Positions 50,797 through 58,959 of a DNA stretch of 64,000 nucleotides are shown one piece after another; position 1 is the first letter of the stretch; the number at the start of each line of letters is the position of its first letter. Below the pieces are notes generated by a model that saw nothing but the letters and a program-made list of their open reading frames with translations, was not told the DNA's origin and ran no database searches. The DNA lies in the NCBI RefSeq assembly GCF_900112605.1, contig NZ_FOMJ01000001.1:706577-770576 (forward strand), read 5' to 3'. A program made the translations under genes and the position numbers. Source of the DNA: Thiohalospira halophila DSM 15071 (GTDB taxonomy: Bacteria > Pseudomonadota > Gammaproteobacteria > Thiohalospirales > Thiohalospiraceae).

Positions 50797-52116
50797 ATGC
50801 AGCGAGTGGATACCCTCATCCACGCCGGTTGGGTGATCCCGGTGGAGCCCCGGGAGTCGGTCCTGGAGGGCCACTCGGTGGTCGTCCACAACGGGCGTAT
50901 CGAGGCGGTCCTGCCGCGGGACCAGGCCGAGGCGGCCTACACCGCTGATGCCGTCCACGAGCTGGGGGGCCACGCCGTAATCCCGGGCCTGGTGAATGCC
51001 CACACCCACGCCGCCATGAGCCTCATGCGCGGCCTGGCCGACGACCTGCCGCTGATGACCTGGCTCAAGGAGCACATCTGGCCGGCGGAGGGGGCCAACG
51101 TCAGCCACGCCTTCGTGGACGACGGCACCCGGCTGGCGGCGGCGGAGATGCTGCGCTCCGGGACCACCTGCTTCAACGACATGTACCTCTTCCCCGACGC
51201 CGCCGGCGCTGCCGCCGAGGCGGCGGGGATCCGGGCCAACCTGGGGATGATCGTCTTCGGCTTCCCCACGCCCTGGGCGAACACGGCGGACGAGTATTTC
51301 GAGCGCGGCATCGCCGTCCACGACCGCTTCCGCGACCATCCCCTCATCACCACGGCCTTCAGCCCCCACGCGCCCTACACCGTCCCCGACGAGTCGCTGT
51401 CGCGCATCGCCACCCTGGCCGAGGAGCTGGACGTACCCGTGCACATCCACGTCCACGAGACGGCCCACGAGGTGGACGAGGCGGTGGAGCAGGACGGCCG
51501 CCGGCCGCTGGAACGGCTGGACTCCCTGGGACTGGTGGGGCCGCGCCTCCAGGCGGTCCACGCCACCCAGCTCACGGACGACGAGATCGGTCGGCTGGCG
51601 GAGAACGGCGCCTCGGTGGTCCACTGCCCCCAGTCCAACCTCAAGCTGGCCAGCGGCTTCTGCCCCGTGGCGGCGCTGGCCGGGGCCGGGGTGAATCTCG
51701 CCCTGGGCACCGACGGTGCGGCCAGCAACAACGACCTGGACATGCTCGCCGAGATGCAGAGCGCCGCCCTGCTGGGCAAGGCGGTGGCCGGCGAACCCGC
51801 CGCCCTGCCGGCGGAGGCGGCGCTGGAGATGGCGACCCTGGGCGGCGCCCGCGCCCTGGGCCTGGAGGCGGATATCGGCTCGGTGGTGGCGGGCAAGGCG
51901 GCGGACCTGGTCGCCATCGACCTGAATCGCGTGGCCACCCGGCCGCTCTACCACCCGGTCTCCCAGATCGTCTATGCCGCCGGCCGGGACCAGGTCACCG
52001 ATGTCTGGGTGGCCGGCCGGCACACGGTGAGCAACGGCCACCTGACCACCCTGGACGAGACCGAACTGCTGGAACGCGCCGACGGCTGGCGCGACAAGCT
52101 GGCCGCCAACGCCTGA
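50797..52116 (+). CDS. mtaD: 5-methylthioadenosine / S-adenosylhomocysteine deaminase
   Basis: This amidohydrolase deaminates methylthioadenosine (to methylthioinosine) and adenosylhomocysteine. The metal site is VNAHTHAAMSLMRGLADDLP, with HIHVHETAHE and LGTDGAASNNDLDMLAEM giving the later histidine and aspartate. Length is 439 aa. The start ATG 50797 has GAGGAGG upstream. Synteny with Pseudomonas (mtnA-mtaD-ubiG-HAD) supports the methylthioadenosine assignment over generic TRZ/ATZ hydrolase. Confidence 0.9.
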   Translation: MQRVDTLIHAGWVIPVEPRESVLEGHSVVVHNGRIEAVLPRDQAEAAYTADAVHELGGHAVIPGLVNAHTHAAMSLMRGLADDLPLMTWLKEHIWPAEGANVSHAFVDDGTRLAAAEMLRSGTTCFNDMYLFPDAAGAAAEAAGIRANLGMIVFGFPTPWANTADEYFERGIAVHDRFRDHPLITTAFSPHAPYTVPDESLSRIATLAEELDVPVHIHVHETAHEVDEAVEQDGRRPLERLDSLGLVGPRLQAVHATQLTDDEIGRLAENGASVVHCPQSNLKLASGFCPVAALAGAGVNLALGTDGAASNNDLDMLAEMQSAALLGKAVAGEPAALPAEAALEMATLGGARALGLEADIGSVVAGKAADLVAIDLNRVATRPLYHPVSQIVYAAGRDQVTDVWVAGRHTVSNGHLTTLDETELLERADGWRDKLAANA

Positions 52117-52138
52117 ACCGGACGACCCCGGAGGAATC

Positions 52139-52843
52139 ATGGACACGACCAACGCCGACCCCACCGAACTCGCCAAGTTCGACGAGATGGCCAGCCGCTG
52201 GTGGGACCCCAACGGGGAGTGCGGCCCCCTCCACGCCATCAATCCCCTGCGGCTGGAGTACATCGACGAGCGCGCCGATCTCGCCGGCAAGCGCGCCGTG
52301 GACGTGGGCTGCGGCGGCGGCCTGCTGGCCGAGGCCATGGCCCTGCGCGGGGCGAAGGTGGTCGGCATGGACATGGGCGAGGCGGCCATCAAGGTCGCCC
52401 GCCTCCACCGCCACGAATCCGGCGTGGAGGTGGACTACCGCCACACCGCCGCCGAGGACCTGGCCGCGGAGGAGCCGGAGGGGTTCGACGTGGTCGCCTG
52501 CATGGAGATGCTGGAACACGTCCCCCACCCGGAGTCGGTGATCGCGGCCTGCGCCCGGATGGTGAAGCCCGGGGGGCGGGTCTTCTTCTCCACCATCAAC
52601 CGCAACCCCAAGAGCTACCTCTTCGCCATCCTCGGCGCGGAGTACCTGCTGAAGATGCTGCCGCGGGGCACCCACGACTACCAGCGCTTCATCACCCCGG
52701 CGGAGCTGGACGGCTGGGCGCGGGGCGCCGGCCTGGTGGCGGAGGACTTCACCGGCCTCAGCTACAATCCGCTGAGCAAGCAGTACAGCCTGGGGCGGGA
52801 CATCGACGTCAACTACATGGCTACCTACCGCCGGGAGGAGTAA
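52139..52843 (+). CDS. ubiG: ubiquinone biosynthesis O-methyltransferase UbiG
   Basis: UbiG performs the two O-methylations of ubiquinone synthesis at the inner-membrane surface. The protein begins ELAKFDEMASRWWDPNGE and has LHAINPLRLEYI, the SAM motif AVDVGCGGGLLAEAMALRGA and AEDLAAEEPEGFDVVACMEMLEHV in parts, then MLPRGTHDYQRFITPAEL. Length is 234 aa. It begins 22 bp after mtaD and its stop overlaps the next ATG (TAATG). Confidence 0.96.
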   Translation: MDTTNADPTELAKFDEMASRWWDPNGECGPLHAINPLRLEYIDERADLAGKRAVDVGCGGGLLAEAMALRGAKVVGMDMGEAAIKVARLHRHESGVEVDYRHTAAEDLAAEEPEGFDVVACMEMLEHVPHPESVIAACARMVKPGGRVFFSTINRNPKSYLFAILGAEYLLKMLPRGTHDYQRFITPAELDGWARGAGLVAEDFTGLSYNPLSKQYSLGRDIDVNYMATYRREE

Positions 52844-53517
52844 TGGCCGGCCTCCGCCCCGCCGCCCTCTTCCTGGATCTGGACGGGACTCTGGTGGACA
52901 CCGCCCCGGACCTGGCCGCGGCCCTGAACCGGGTCCGCCAGGAGGAGGGACTCCCCGCCGTGGACGAGGCGGAGGTGCGACCGGTGGTCTCCCACGGGGG
53001 CGGTGCGGTGGTCACCGCCGGGCTGGGCGTGCCGCCGGAGGATCCGGCCCACGCCGTCCTGCTGCAGCGGCTGCTGGACCACTACCGCGCCGACCTGGCC
53101 ACCCACAGCCGGCTCTTCCCCGGCCTGGCCGAGGTCCTGGAGGCCTGGGAGTCCAGCGGCCGCCCCTGGGGCGTGGTGACCAACAAGCCGGCCCGCTTCA
53201 CCGAACCGCTACTGGAGGCGCTGGGTCTCTCCGGACGGATGGCAGCGGTGGTCAGCGGCGATACCCTGCCCCGGGCCAAGCCCCACCCGGACCCCCTGCT
53301 CCACGCCTGCACCGCCGCCGGCTGCGAGCCGATGGCAGCGATCTACGTGGGGGATGCCGAGCGCGACATCGCCGCCGGGATGGCCGCCGGCCTGCGCACC
53401 GCCGTGGCCGGCTGGGGCTATCTGGACGCCGCCGACCGCCCCGACGACTGGGGCGCCGAGATCCGACTGGCCACCCCCGCCGACCTGGGCCGCTGGCTGG
53501 CCAAGCCGGCCGCCTGA
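52843..53517 (+). CDS. gph: HAD-family phosphatase (Gph / MupP type)
   Basis: The 224-aa protein has the HAD motifs FLDLDGTLVDTAPDLAAAL (nucleophile and acid-base aspartates), VVTNKP, KPHPDPLLHAC with the lysine, and YVGDAERDIAAGMAAGL. The cap region is of the phosphoglycolate phosphatase type. In Pseudomonas the gene in this exact place after ubiG is MupP, which dephosphorylates N-acetylmuramate 6-phosphate in peptidoglycan recycling. Sequence alone does not separate the two, but synteny favours MupP. ATG 52843 overlaps the ubiG stop. Confidence 0.88.
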   Translation: MAGLRPAALFLDLDGTLVDTAPDLAAALNRVRQEEGLPAVDEAEVRPVVSHGGGAVVTAGLGVPPEDPAHAVLLQRLLDHYRADLATHSRLFPGLAEVLEAWESSGRPWGVVTNKPARFTEPLLEALGLSGRMAAVVSGDTLPRAKPHPDPLLHACTAAGCEPMAAIYVGDAERDIAAGMAAGLRTAVAGWGYLDAADRPDDWGAEIRLATPADLGRWLAKPAA

Positions 53518-53521
53518 GCCC

Positions 53522-54133
53522 TCAGGCGGCGGCCAGCTCCCGCCGCGCCTGACCGATGACCCGCAGGGCGGAGCGCAGGAGGAAGGCGCCCAGGGCGAGC
53601 CCCACCACCAGGTCCGGCCACCCCCGGCCGGTGAGCCAGACCCCGCCGGCGGCGGCGAAGACCGAGAGGTTGACCACGATGTCGTTGCGCGAGCACTCCC
53701 ACACGGAGGACATGTTCACGTCCTCGTGGCGGTGGCGGCTGAGCAGATAGAGGCAGAGGCCGTTGGCGGCCAGGGCCAGGAGGCTGAAGAGGCCCATGAC
53801 CTCGAACAGCGGCGTAGCCGGGACCGCCAGGCGGTAACCGACCTGCCCCAGTACCACCAGCGCGCCCACCAGGATCAGTACCCCCTTGACCAGCGCCACC
53901 CGCGCCTTGGCGGTGGTCCCCCGGGCCACCGCCCACAGGCTCAGGGCATAGGTCAGGGCATCACCCAGGTTGTCCAGGCTGTCGGCCAGCAGGGCGGTGG
54001 AGCCGGCATAGAGGGCGGCGGCCAGCACGGCCGCGAACATGACGGCGTTGATGAGCAGCACCGCCACCAGGGTCCGGCGCTGGCGCTGGGCCCCGGCGTC
54101 CAGGCTGCAGCCGTCGTCGCAGCAACCCGCCAT
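53522..54133 (-). CDS. cation diffusion facilitator-like transporter without C-terminal domain
   Basis: The 203-aa protein has six predicted membrane segments. The N-terminus is cysteine-rich ([12 protein letters not shown]). Metal-site motifs in segments 2 and 5 read LLADSLDNLGDAL and SSVWECSRNDIV, so aspartate and cysteine replace the usual HxxxD pairs. The cytoplasmic C-terminal domain of classic CDF exporters (about 90 residues) is absent. It probably moves a divalent metal; which one is unclear. Its ATG overlaps the uvrB stop (TGATG), an unusual coupling to DNA repair. Confidence 0.82.
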   Translation of the reverse strand: MAGCCDDGCSLDAGAQRQRRTLVAVLLINAVMFAAVLAAALYAGSTALLADSLDNLGDALTYALSLWAVARGTTAKARVALVKGVLILVGALVVLGQVGYRLAVPATPLFEVMGLFSLLALAANGLCLYLLSRHRHEDVNMSSVWECSRNDIVVNLSVFAAAGGVWLTGRGWPDLVVGLALGAFLLRSALRVIGQARRELAAA

Positions 54134-56154
54134 CAGCCCGCCTCCGCGATGCCCAGGCTGTTCTCCCGGATCTCCCGAATCTGGTCGCGCAGCTTCGCCG
54201 CCTCCTCGAATTCCATGTTCTGCGCCTTCTGCATCATCTCCTCCTCCAGCTCGGCCAGCTTCTTCTTGAGCTGGGCGGGGCTCAGGGACTGATACTCGGC
54301 GACCTCCTCGGCCACCCGCGCATAGCGCTTGGCATCCGCATTCTGGGCGCCGGGGTAACCGGTCTCCATGACATCGGCTACCCGTTTCTCGATGGTCCGC
54401 GGGGTGATCCCGTGGGCCTCGTTGTGGGCGATCTGCTTCTCCCGGCGGCGCTCGGTCTCGTCCATGGCCCGCTGCATGGAGCCGGTGATCTTGTCGGCGT
54501 AGAGGATGGCCTTGCCGTGGGCATTCCGGGCCGCCCGGCCGATGGTCTGGATGAGGGAGCGCTCGGCGCGCAGGAAGCCCTCCTTGTCGGCATCCAGGAT
54601 GGCCACCAGGGAGACCTCCGGTATATCCAGCCCCTCGCGCAGGAGGTTGATGCCCACCAGGACGTCGAACTCTCCCAGGCGCAGGTCGCGGATGATCTCC
54701 ATGCGCTCCACGGTGTCGATGTCGGAGTGCATGTAGCGGACCCTGACCCCGTGCTCGGACAGGTAGTCGGTGAGGTCCTCGGCCATCTTCTTGGTCAGCG
54801 TGGTCACCAGCACTCGCTCCCCCGCCTCGCTGCGGATGCGCGCCTCGGAGAGCAGGTCGTCCACCTGCGGCCCCACCGGCCGCACCTCGACCTCCGGGTC
54901 CACCAGCCCCGTGGGCCGGACCACCTGCTCCACCGTCTGGCCGCTGTGCTCGCCCTCGTAGGGGCCGGGCGTGGCGGAGACGAAGATGCTCTGGGGCGAG
55001 AGCCGCTCGAACTCGTCGAACTTCAGGGGGCGGTTATCCAGGGCCGACGGCAGGCGAAAGCCGTACTCCACCAGGGTCTCCTTGCGCGCCCGGTCGCCCT
55101 TGTACATCCCCCCGATCTGGGGAATGGTCACGTGGGACTCGTCCAGGATCATGAGGGCATCCGGCGGCAGGTAGTCCAGCAGGGTCGGCGGCGGCTCGCC
55201 GGGACCGCGCCCGGAGAGGTAGCGGGAGTAGTTCTCGATCCCGGAGCAGTAGCCCAGCTCCAGCATCATCTCGATATCGAACTTGGTCCGCTGCTCCAGG
55301 CGCTGGGCCTCCACCAGCTTGTTGGCGGAGTAGAGCTCTTCCAGCCGGTTGGCCAGCTCCTCCTTGATGTGCTCGATGGCGTCCAGGAGCTGCTCCCGGG
55401 GCGTGACGTAGTGGGTCTTGGGATAGATGGTCAGCCGCGGCACCTTGCGCAGGACCTCCCCGGTGAGGGGATCGAACCAGGCGAGGCTGTCCACCTCCTC
55501 GTCGAAGAGCTCGATGCGCGCCGCCTCGCCATCGGCATCCGCCGGGTAGATGTCGATGACGTCGCCGCGGACGCGATAGGTCGCCCGCCGCAGCTCGGTA
55601 TCGTTGCGGCTGTACTGCAGCTCCGCCAGGCGGCGCAGGATGCCGTCGCGGTCGACGATGTCGCCGCGCTCCATGTGCAGGAGCATCTGCATGTAGGACT
55701 GCGGGTCGCCCAGGCCGTAGATGGCGGAGACAGTGGCCACGATAACCGTGTCCCGGCGCTCGAACAGCGCCTTGGTGGCCGAAAGCCGCATCTGCTCGAT
55801 ATGGTCGTTGATGGAGGCATCCTTCTCGATGAAGGTATCCGTGGAGGGGACGTAGGCCTCCGGCTGGTAGTAGTCGTAGTAGGAGACGAAGTACTCCACC
55901 GCGTTCTTCGGAAAGAACTCCTTGAACTCGCCGTAGAGCTGGGCGGCCAGGGTCTTGTTGGGCGCCATGATGATGGTCGGCCGCTGGGTCCGGGCGATGA
56001 CGTTGGCCATGGTGTAGGTCTTGCCCGAGCCGGTGACCCCCAGCAGGGTCTGGTACATCTCGCCGGCCTCGATGCCGTTGGTCAGCGCCTCGATGGCCTC
56101 CGGCTGATCGCCGGCGGGGTCGTACTCGGTGGCTAGCTGGAAGTCGCGCTGCAT
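54133..56154 (-). CDS. uvrB: excinuclease ABC subunit UvrB
   Basis: UvrB verifies DNA damage and loads UvrC in nucleotide excision repair. The 673-aa protein starts [20 protein letters not shown] and has the Walker A motif [17 protein letters not shown], the beta-hairpin [20 protein letters not shown], the DEAD-like [20 protein letters not shown], the late helicase motifs [20 protein letters not shown], and a C-terminal UVR motif ([20 protein letters not shown]). ATG 56154 is used; the longer frame runs through the repeat. The CDF gene overlaps its end. Confidence 0.97.
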   Translation of the reverse strand: MQRDFQLATEYDPAGDQPEAIEALTNGIEAGEMYQTLLGVTGSGKTYTMANVIARTQRPTIIMAPNKTLAAQLYGEFKEFFPKNAVEYFVSYYDYYQPEAYVPSTDTFIEKDASINDHIEQMRLSATKALFERRDTVIVATVSAIYGLGDPQSYMQMLLHMERGDIVDRDGILRRLAELQYSRNDTELRRATYRVRGDVIDIYPADADGEAARIELFDEEVDSLAWFDPLTGEVLRKVPRLTIYPKTHYVTPREQLLDAIEHIKEELANRLEELYSANKLVEAQRLEQRTKFDIEMMLELGYCSGIENYSRYLSGRGPGEPPPTLLDYLPPDALMILDESHVTIPQIGGMYKGDRARKETLVEYGFRLPSALDNRPLKFDEFERLSPQSIFVSATPGPYEGEHSGQTVEQVVRPTGLVDPEVEVRPVGPQVDDLLSEARIRSEAGERVLVTTLTKKMAEDLTDYLSEHGVRVRYMHSDIDTVERMEIIRDLRLGEFDVLVGINLLREGLDIPEVSLVAILDADKEGFLRAERSLIQTIGRAARNAHGKAILYADKITGSMQRAMDETERRREKQIAHNEAHGITPRTIEKRVADVMETGYPGAQNADAKRYARVAEEVAEYQSLSPAQLKKKLAELEEEMMQKAQNMEFEEAAKLRDQIREIRENSLGIAEAG

Positions 56155-56208
56155 GGGTATTCGCTCGCCCGTTGGTGGTACTGGATGGGTTCGCCCTGTC
56201 ACGGGCCG

Positions 56209-56326
56209 CCAGGATTTAGTCCCGGCAGGGGCTGCGGGGAGACGGCGTGAATACCTCCCTGTAGCCTCCACGGCGACATCCCTGTCGCCGAGGCTCCCCG
56301 CAACCCCTGCCGGGACCAGATCCTGG
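56209..56326 (-). repeat. composite palindrome, copy C (upstream of uvrB)
   Basis: Arms of 32 bp (56209-56240 and 56295-56326) are complementary except at three positions that can form G-U pairs in RNA. On the minus strand the core has CCTCGGCGACA-GGGA-TGTCGCCG, then TGGAGGCTACAGGGAGGTA, then TTCACGCCGTC. It lies 55 bp upstream of the uvrB start, and if transcription begins at the TGGTATGAC-like box near 56340 it would be in the uvrB leader. Confidence 0.87.
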
Positions 56327-56383
56327 CTTCGAGTCATACCAAAGAGACCGGTTGCTCCGAAGAACGAAGCCGATGTACTGCGA

Positions 56384-56492
56384 CGGCTGCGGGAGGGGAA
56401 ATACCACGGGAACCTCGGCGGCATGGATGCCGCCGTGGAGGCTACAGGGACGTATGTACGCCGTTTCCCGTGGTATCTCCCTCCCGCAGCCG
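56384..56492 (+). repeat. composite palindrome, copy D (upstream of the aminotransferase)
   Basis: Arms 56384-56412 and 56465-56492 are near-perfect complements (one small indel). The plus-strand core has CCTCGGCGGCA-TGGA-TGCCGCCG, then TGGAGGCTACAGGGACGTA, then TGTACGCCGT. Copies C and D share the 16-base linker TGGAGGCTACAGGGA plus G/C and face each other, each towards its own gene. The stretch 56155-56619 (465 bp) holds only these two copies and promoter sequence; no gene is seen. Confidence 0.87.
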
Positions 56493-56570
56493 CCCCCAGC
56501 CAATCAGCAGCATGCGGTCGAGCCCCCTCGCATACAACCCCGGGGGATTCTGCCATCGGCCCGATTCCAG

Positions 56571-56576
56571 TATATT
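56571..56576 (+). promoter_or_regulatory. candidate -10 box of the aminotransferase gene
   Basis: TATATT at 56571-56576 follows copy D by 78 bp and precedes the GTG start by 43 bp. The -35 region (TTCTGC, 17 bp upstream) is weak. Confidence 0.4.
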
Positions 56577-56619
56577 ACGGAACGCTGACAGCACACTCCC
56601 GGACGAGACGAGGACAAGG

Positions 56620-57807
56620 GTGGACATCGAGCTTGCGGAACGGGCGCGACGGGTCAAGCCGTCGCCCACACTGGCGGTTACCGCGCGCGCCAAGGCGCTG
56701 CGCGCGGCGGGTCAGGACATCATCGGCCTCGGCGCCGGTGAGCCCGACTTCGATACGCCGGAGACCATCAAGGAGGCGGCCATCGCCGCCATTCGGGCCG
56801 GGGATACCAAGTATACCGCCGTGGATGGCACACCAGCACTCAAGGAGGCCGTGGCCGCCAAGTTCCGGCGCGACAACAACCTCGACTACGACCTCGACCA
56901 GATCCTGGTCTCGGCCGGCGGCAAGCAGAGCTTCTTCAACCTCTGCCAGGCCCTGCTGAATCCCGGCGACGAGGTGGTCATCCCGGCCCCCTACTGGGTC
57001 TCCTACCCCGACATCGTCCGCCTGGCGGAGGGCGAGGCGCGCTTCGTGGAGACCTCCCTGGATGCGGGCTTCAAGATGACCCCCGACCAGCTGGAGGCGG
57101 CCATCACCGACCGTACTCGCCTGGTCATCATCAACAGCCCCTCCAACCCCACCGGCGTGGCCTACTCCCGGGAGGAGCTGGCCGCCCTGGGCGCGGTTCT
57201 GGAGCGCCACCCCGGGGTGCTGGTGGCTACCGACGACATCTACGAGCACATCCGCTGGGAGGCCGGGGCCTTCATTAATATCGTCAACGCCGCCCCCGCC
57301 CTCAAGGATCGGGCGGTGGTTCTCAACGGCGTCTCCAAGGCCTATTCCATGACCGGCTGGCGCATCGGCTACGCCGCCGGCCCGGCGGATCTCATCGCCG
57401 CCATGAAGACCATCCAGTCCCAGAGCACCTCCAACCCCGCCTCCATCTCCCAGGCGGCGGCGGTGGAGGCGCTCACCGGCGACCAGTCCTGCATCGAGAC
57501 CATGGTCACCGCCTTCAAGCAGCGCCACGACTTCGTGGTGGACGCCCTGGGCCAGCTACCCGGTGTCCGGCCACTCCCCGGCCAGGGCGCCTTCTACTGC
57601 TTCCCGGACATGAGCGAGGCCATCCAGCGGCTGGGCCTGGCTGACGATGTCGCCTTCGCCGAACACCTGCTCACCGAGGCGGGGGTCGCCCTGGTGCCCG
57701 GCTCCGCCTTCGGTGCCCCGGGCTGCATGCGGCTCTCCTTCGCCACCAGCCTGAGCAACCTGGAACAGGCCATGGAGCGGCTCGCCGGCGTGCTGGGGAA
57801 GGGCTAG
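56620..57807 (+). CDS. aspartate-type pyridoxal phosphate aminotransferase
   Basis: This 395-aa class I aminotransferase of the Ib subgroup (broad aspartate/prephenate type) has IGLGAGEPDFDTPETIKEAA, KYTAVDGTPALKEAVAAKF, INSPSNPTGVAYSREEL, TDDIYEHIRWE and the PLP lysine in LNGVSKAYSMTGWRIGYAAGP. The start is GTG 56620 (VDIELAERARRVKPS) with GAGGA nearby; the open frame upstream runs through the repeat. Divergence from uvrB is the same as in Pseudomonas. It could supply aspartate, or arogenate as reported for close subgroup members; sequence alone does not decide. Confidence 0.9.
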   Translation: MDIELAERARRVKPSPTLAVTARAKALRAAGQDIIGLGAGEPDFDTPETIKEAAIAAIRAGDTKYTAVDGTPALKEAVAAKFRRDNNLDYDLDQILVSAGGKQSFFNLCQALLNPGDEVVIPAPYWVSYPDIVRLAEGEARFVETSLDAGFKMTPDQLEAAITDRTRLVIINSPSNPTGVAYSREELAALGAVLERHPGVLVATDDIYEHIRWEAGAFINIVNAAPALKDRAVVLNGVSKAYSMTGWRIGYAAGPADLIAAMKTIQSQSTSNPASISQAAAVEALTGDQSCIETMVTAFKQRHDFVVDALGQLPGVRPLPGQGAFYCFPDMSEAIQRLGLADDVAFAEHLLTEAGVALVPGSAFGAPGCMRLSFATSLSNLEQAMERLAGVLGKG

Positions 57808-57851
57808 GCTCCGGAACGGACAGACCCGTACAGACAGAGGGAGAGGGGATC

Positions 57852-58382
57852 ATGGAAGAGCCCCGGCAGCGCAGTCACCCCGTGCACGGCTTCACCCTGG
57901 TGGAACTCATGGTGGTGCTGGCCGTCTTCACCATTCTGGCCAGTGCCGGCATACCGGCCCTCCAGTCCATGGTGGCGGACCACCGCCACGCGGCCTACGT
58001 GAACACCCTGGTCGGCCACATCCAGCGAGCCCGCACCGAGGCAGTTCGCCGCGGCCATCCCGCGACGCTCTGCCCATCGGCGGATGCGTCCACCTGCGAC
58101 AACGGAGGATGGCAGGACGGCTGGCTCCTGTTTGCCGATGAAGACGGTGACGGCAGCGTGGACACTGGCGAAGACCTGCTGGCCATCGGAGAGGACCTTC
58201 CCGGCTCCCGGACGGCCTACAATCGCAACCGCCTGACCTTCCTCTACGATGGGACGACCCCCTTCAATGGCACCTTCACCTTGACCCTCTGCGATGCTTC
58301 GCAGGCCCGGGTGACCCGCCTGGTGATCAGCCGCGGGGGGCGGCTGCGCAAGGTGAACGGCACGCCGAGTAACTGCCCCTGA
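57852..58382 (+). CDS. fimT: GspH/FimT-family pseudopilin
   Basis: The 176-aa protein has a short leader ending at G13, then F14-TLVEL with the glutamate at position +5 and a hydrophobic helix (VVLAVFTILASAGIPALQ), the type IV prepilin peptidase pattern. The rest is a GspH-like beta domain, with ARTEAVRRG after the helix and two probable disulfide cysteine pairs (TLCPSADASTCDNGGW and LTLCDAS...NCP). FimT proteins are minor pilins that can bind DNA. No other pilin gene is adjacent, so it is an orphan pseudopilin 44 bp after the aminotransferase. Confidence 0.88.
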   Translation: MEEPRQRSHPVHGFTLVELMVVLAVFTILASAGIPALQSMVADHRHAAYVNTLVGHIQRARTEAVRRGHPATLCPSADASTCDNGGWQDGWLLFADEDGDGSVDTGEDLLAIGEDLPGSRTAYNRNRLTFLYDGTTPFNGTFTLTLCDASQARVTRLVISRGGRLRKVNGTPSNCP

Positions 58383-58399
58383 GGCGGGCAGTCTCCCGC

Positions 58400-58777
58400 C
58401 TAGTAACCCCCGGCGGCGTGGACCTCCGGCAAGTCTTCCCCTGTTTCCATCAGCGTCCACATCAGCCGGGCGATGCTCTCGGGCGCGATCACCGTATGCC
58501 GATTGCCGGCGGCGGCGAGCTTCTCCCTGAGCTGCTGGCGCACATCAGGGCTGCCGGTGAGATCGAAGATGACGTCCACTCCGCTGCCCTCGGCAACGAT
58601 GTCGTCGATGGTCCCCGTGGGCAACCCGGCCTCCTCGGCCATCTTCAGACCGTCGGTCTTCGAGAGCTGGGCCACCCGGACGATGTTCACGCCCTCTTCC
58701 CGCCGGGCCAGCATCCGTTGCAGGAAGACCGTACCGACCCGCCCCAGACCGACAATGGCGATGTTGTGTTCCGTCAT
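58400..58777 (-). CDS. small stand-alone NAD-binding Rossmann protein (homoserine dehydrogenase-like N-domain)
   Basis: The 125-aa protein is a complete Rossmann half: NIAIVGLGRVGTVFLQRML with GxGxxG, and DVIFDLTGSPDVRQQLREKL, which resembles NAD-binding domains of homoserine or aspartate-type dehydrogenases. No catalytic domain follows; it ends at HAAGGY. Start ATG 58777 has AGGAGG 4 nt upstream, so it is a real translated gene. It converges on fimT (17 bp) and diverges from the chemoreceptor. The role is unknown; a redox or nucleotide sensor is possible. Confidence 0.7.
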   Translation of the reverse strand: MTEHNIAIVGLGRVGTVFLQRMLARREEGVNIVRVAQLSKTDGLKMAEEAGLPTGTIDDIVAEGSGVDVIFDLTGSPDVRQQLREKLAAAGNRHTVIAPESIARLMWTLMETGEDLPEVHAAGGY

Positions 58778-58959
58778 GACTCCTCCTTTTTGGTTTACTT
58801 CCCGGCCGAGTCTGTTCACAAATTGCACGACTTTCCATGACTCCAGACAACTTTTAACTGGTGTCACACCCTGCCGGGCTTTGGCATAAGCGGTTGCCGC
58901 GGTACCAAGGTCCGGACTACCCTGTCACCAATCACTGACCGACCAAAGGGAATTAACCC

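Noticed and set aside
58882-58897. A TGGCAT...TTGC sequence upstream of the chemoreceptor that resembles a sigma-54 promoter
   Set aside because: The GG and GC elements are separated by 11 bases instead of the required 10, and the match beyond them is poor.
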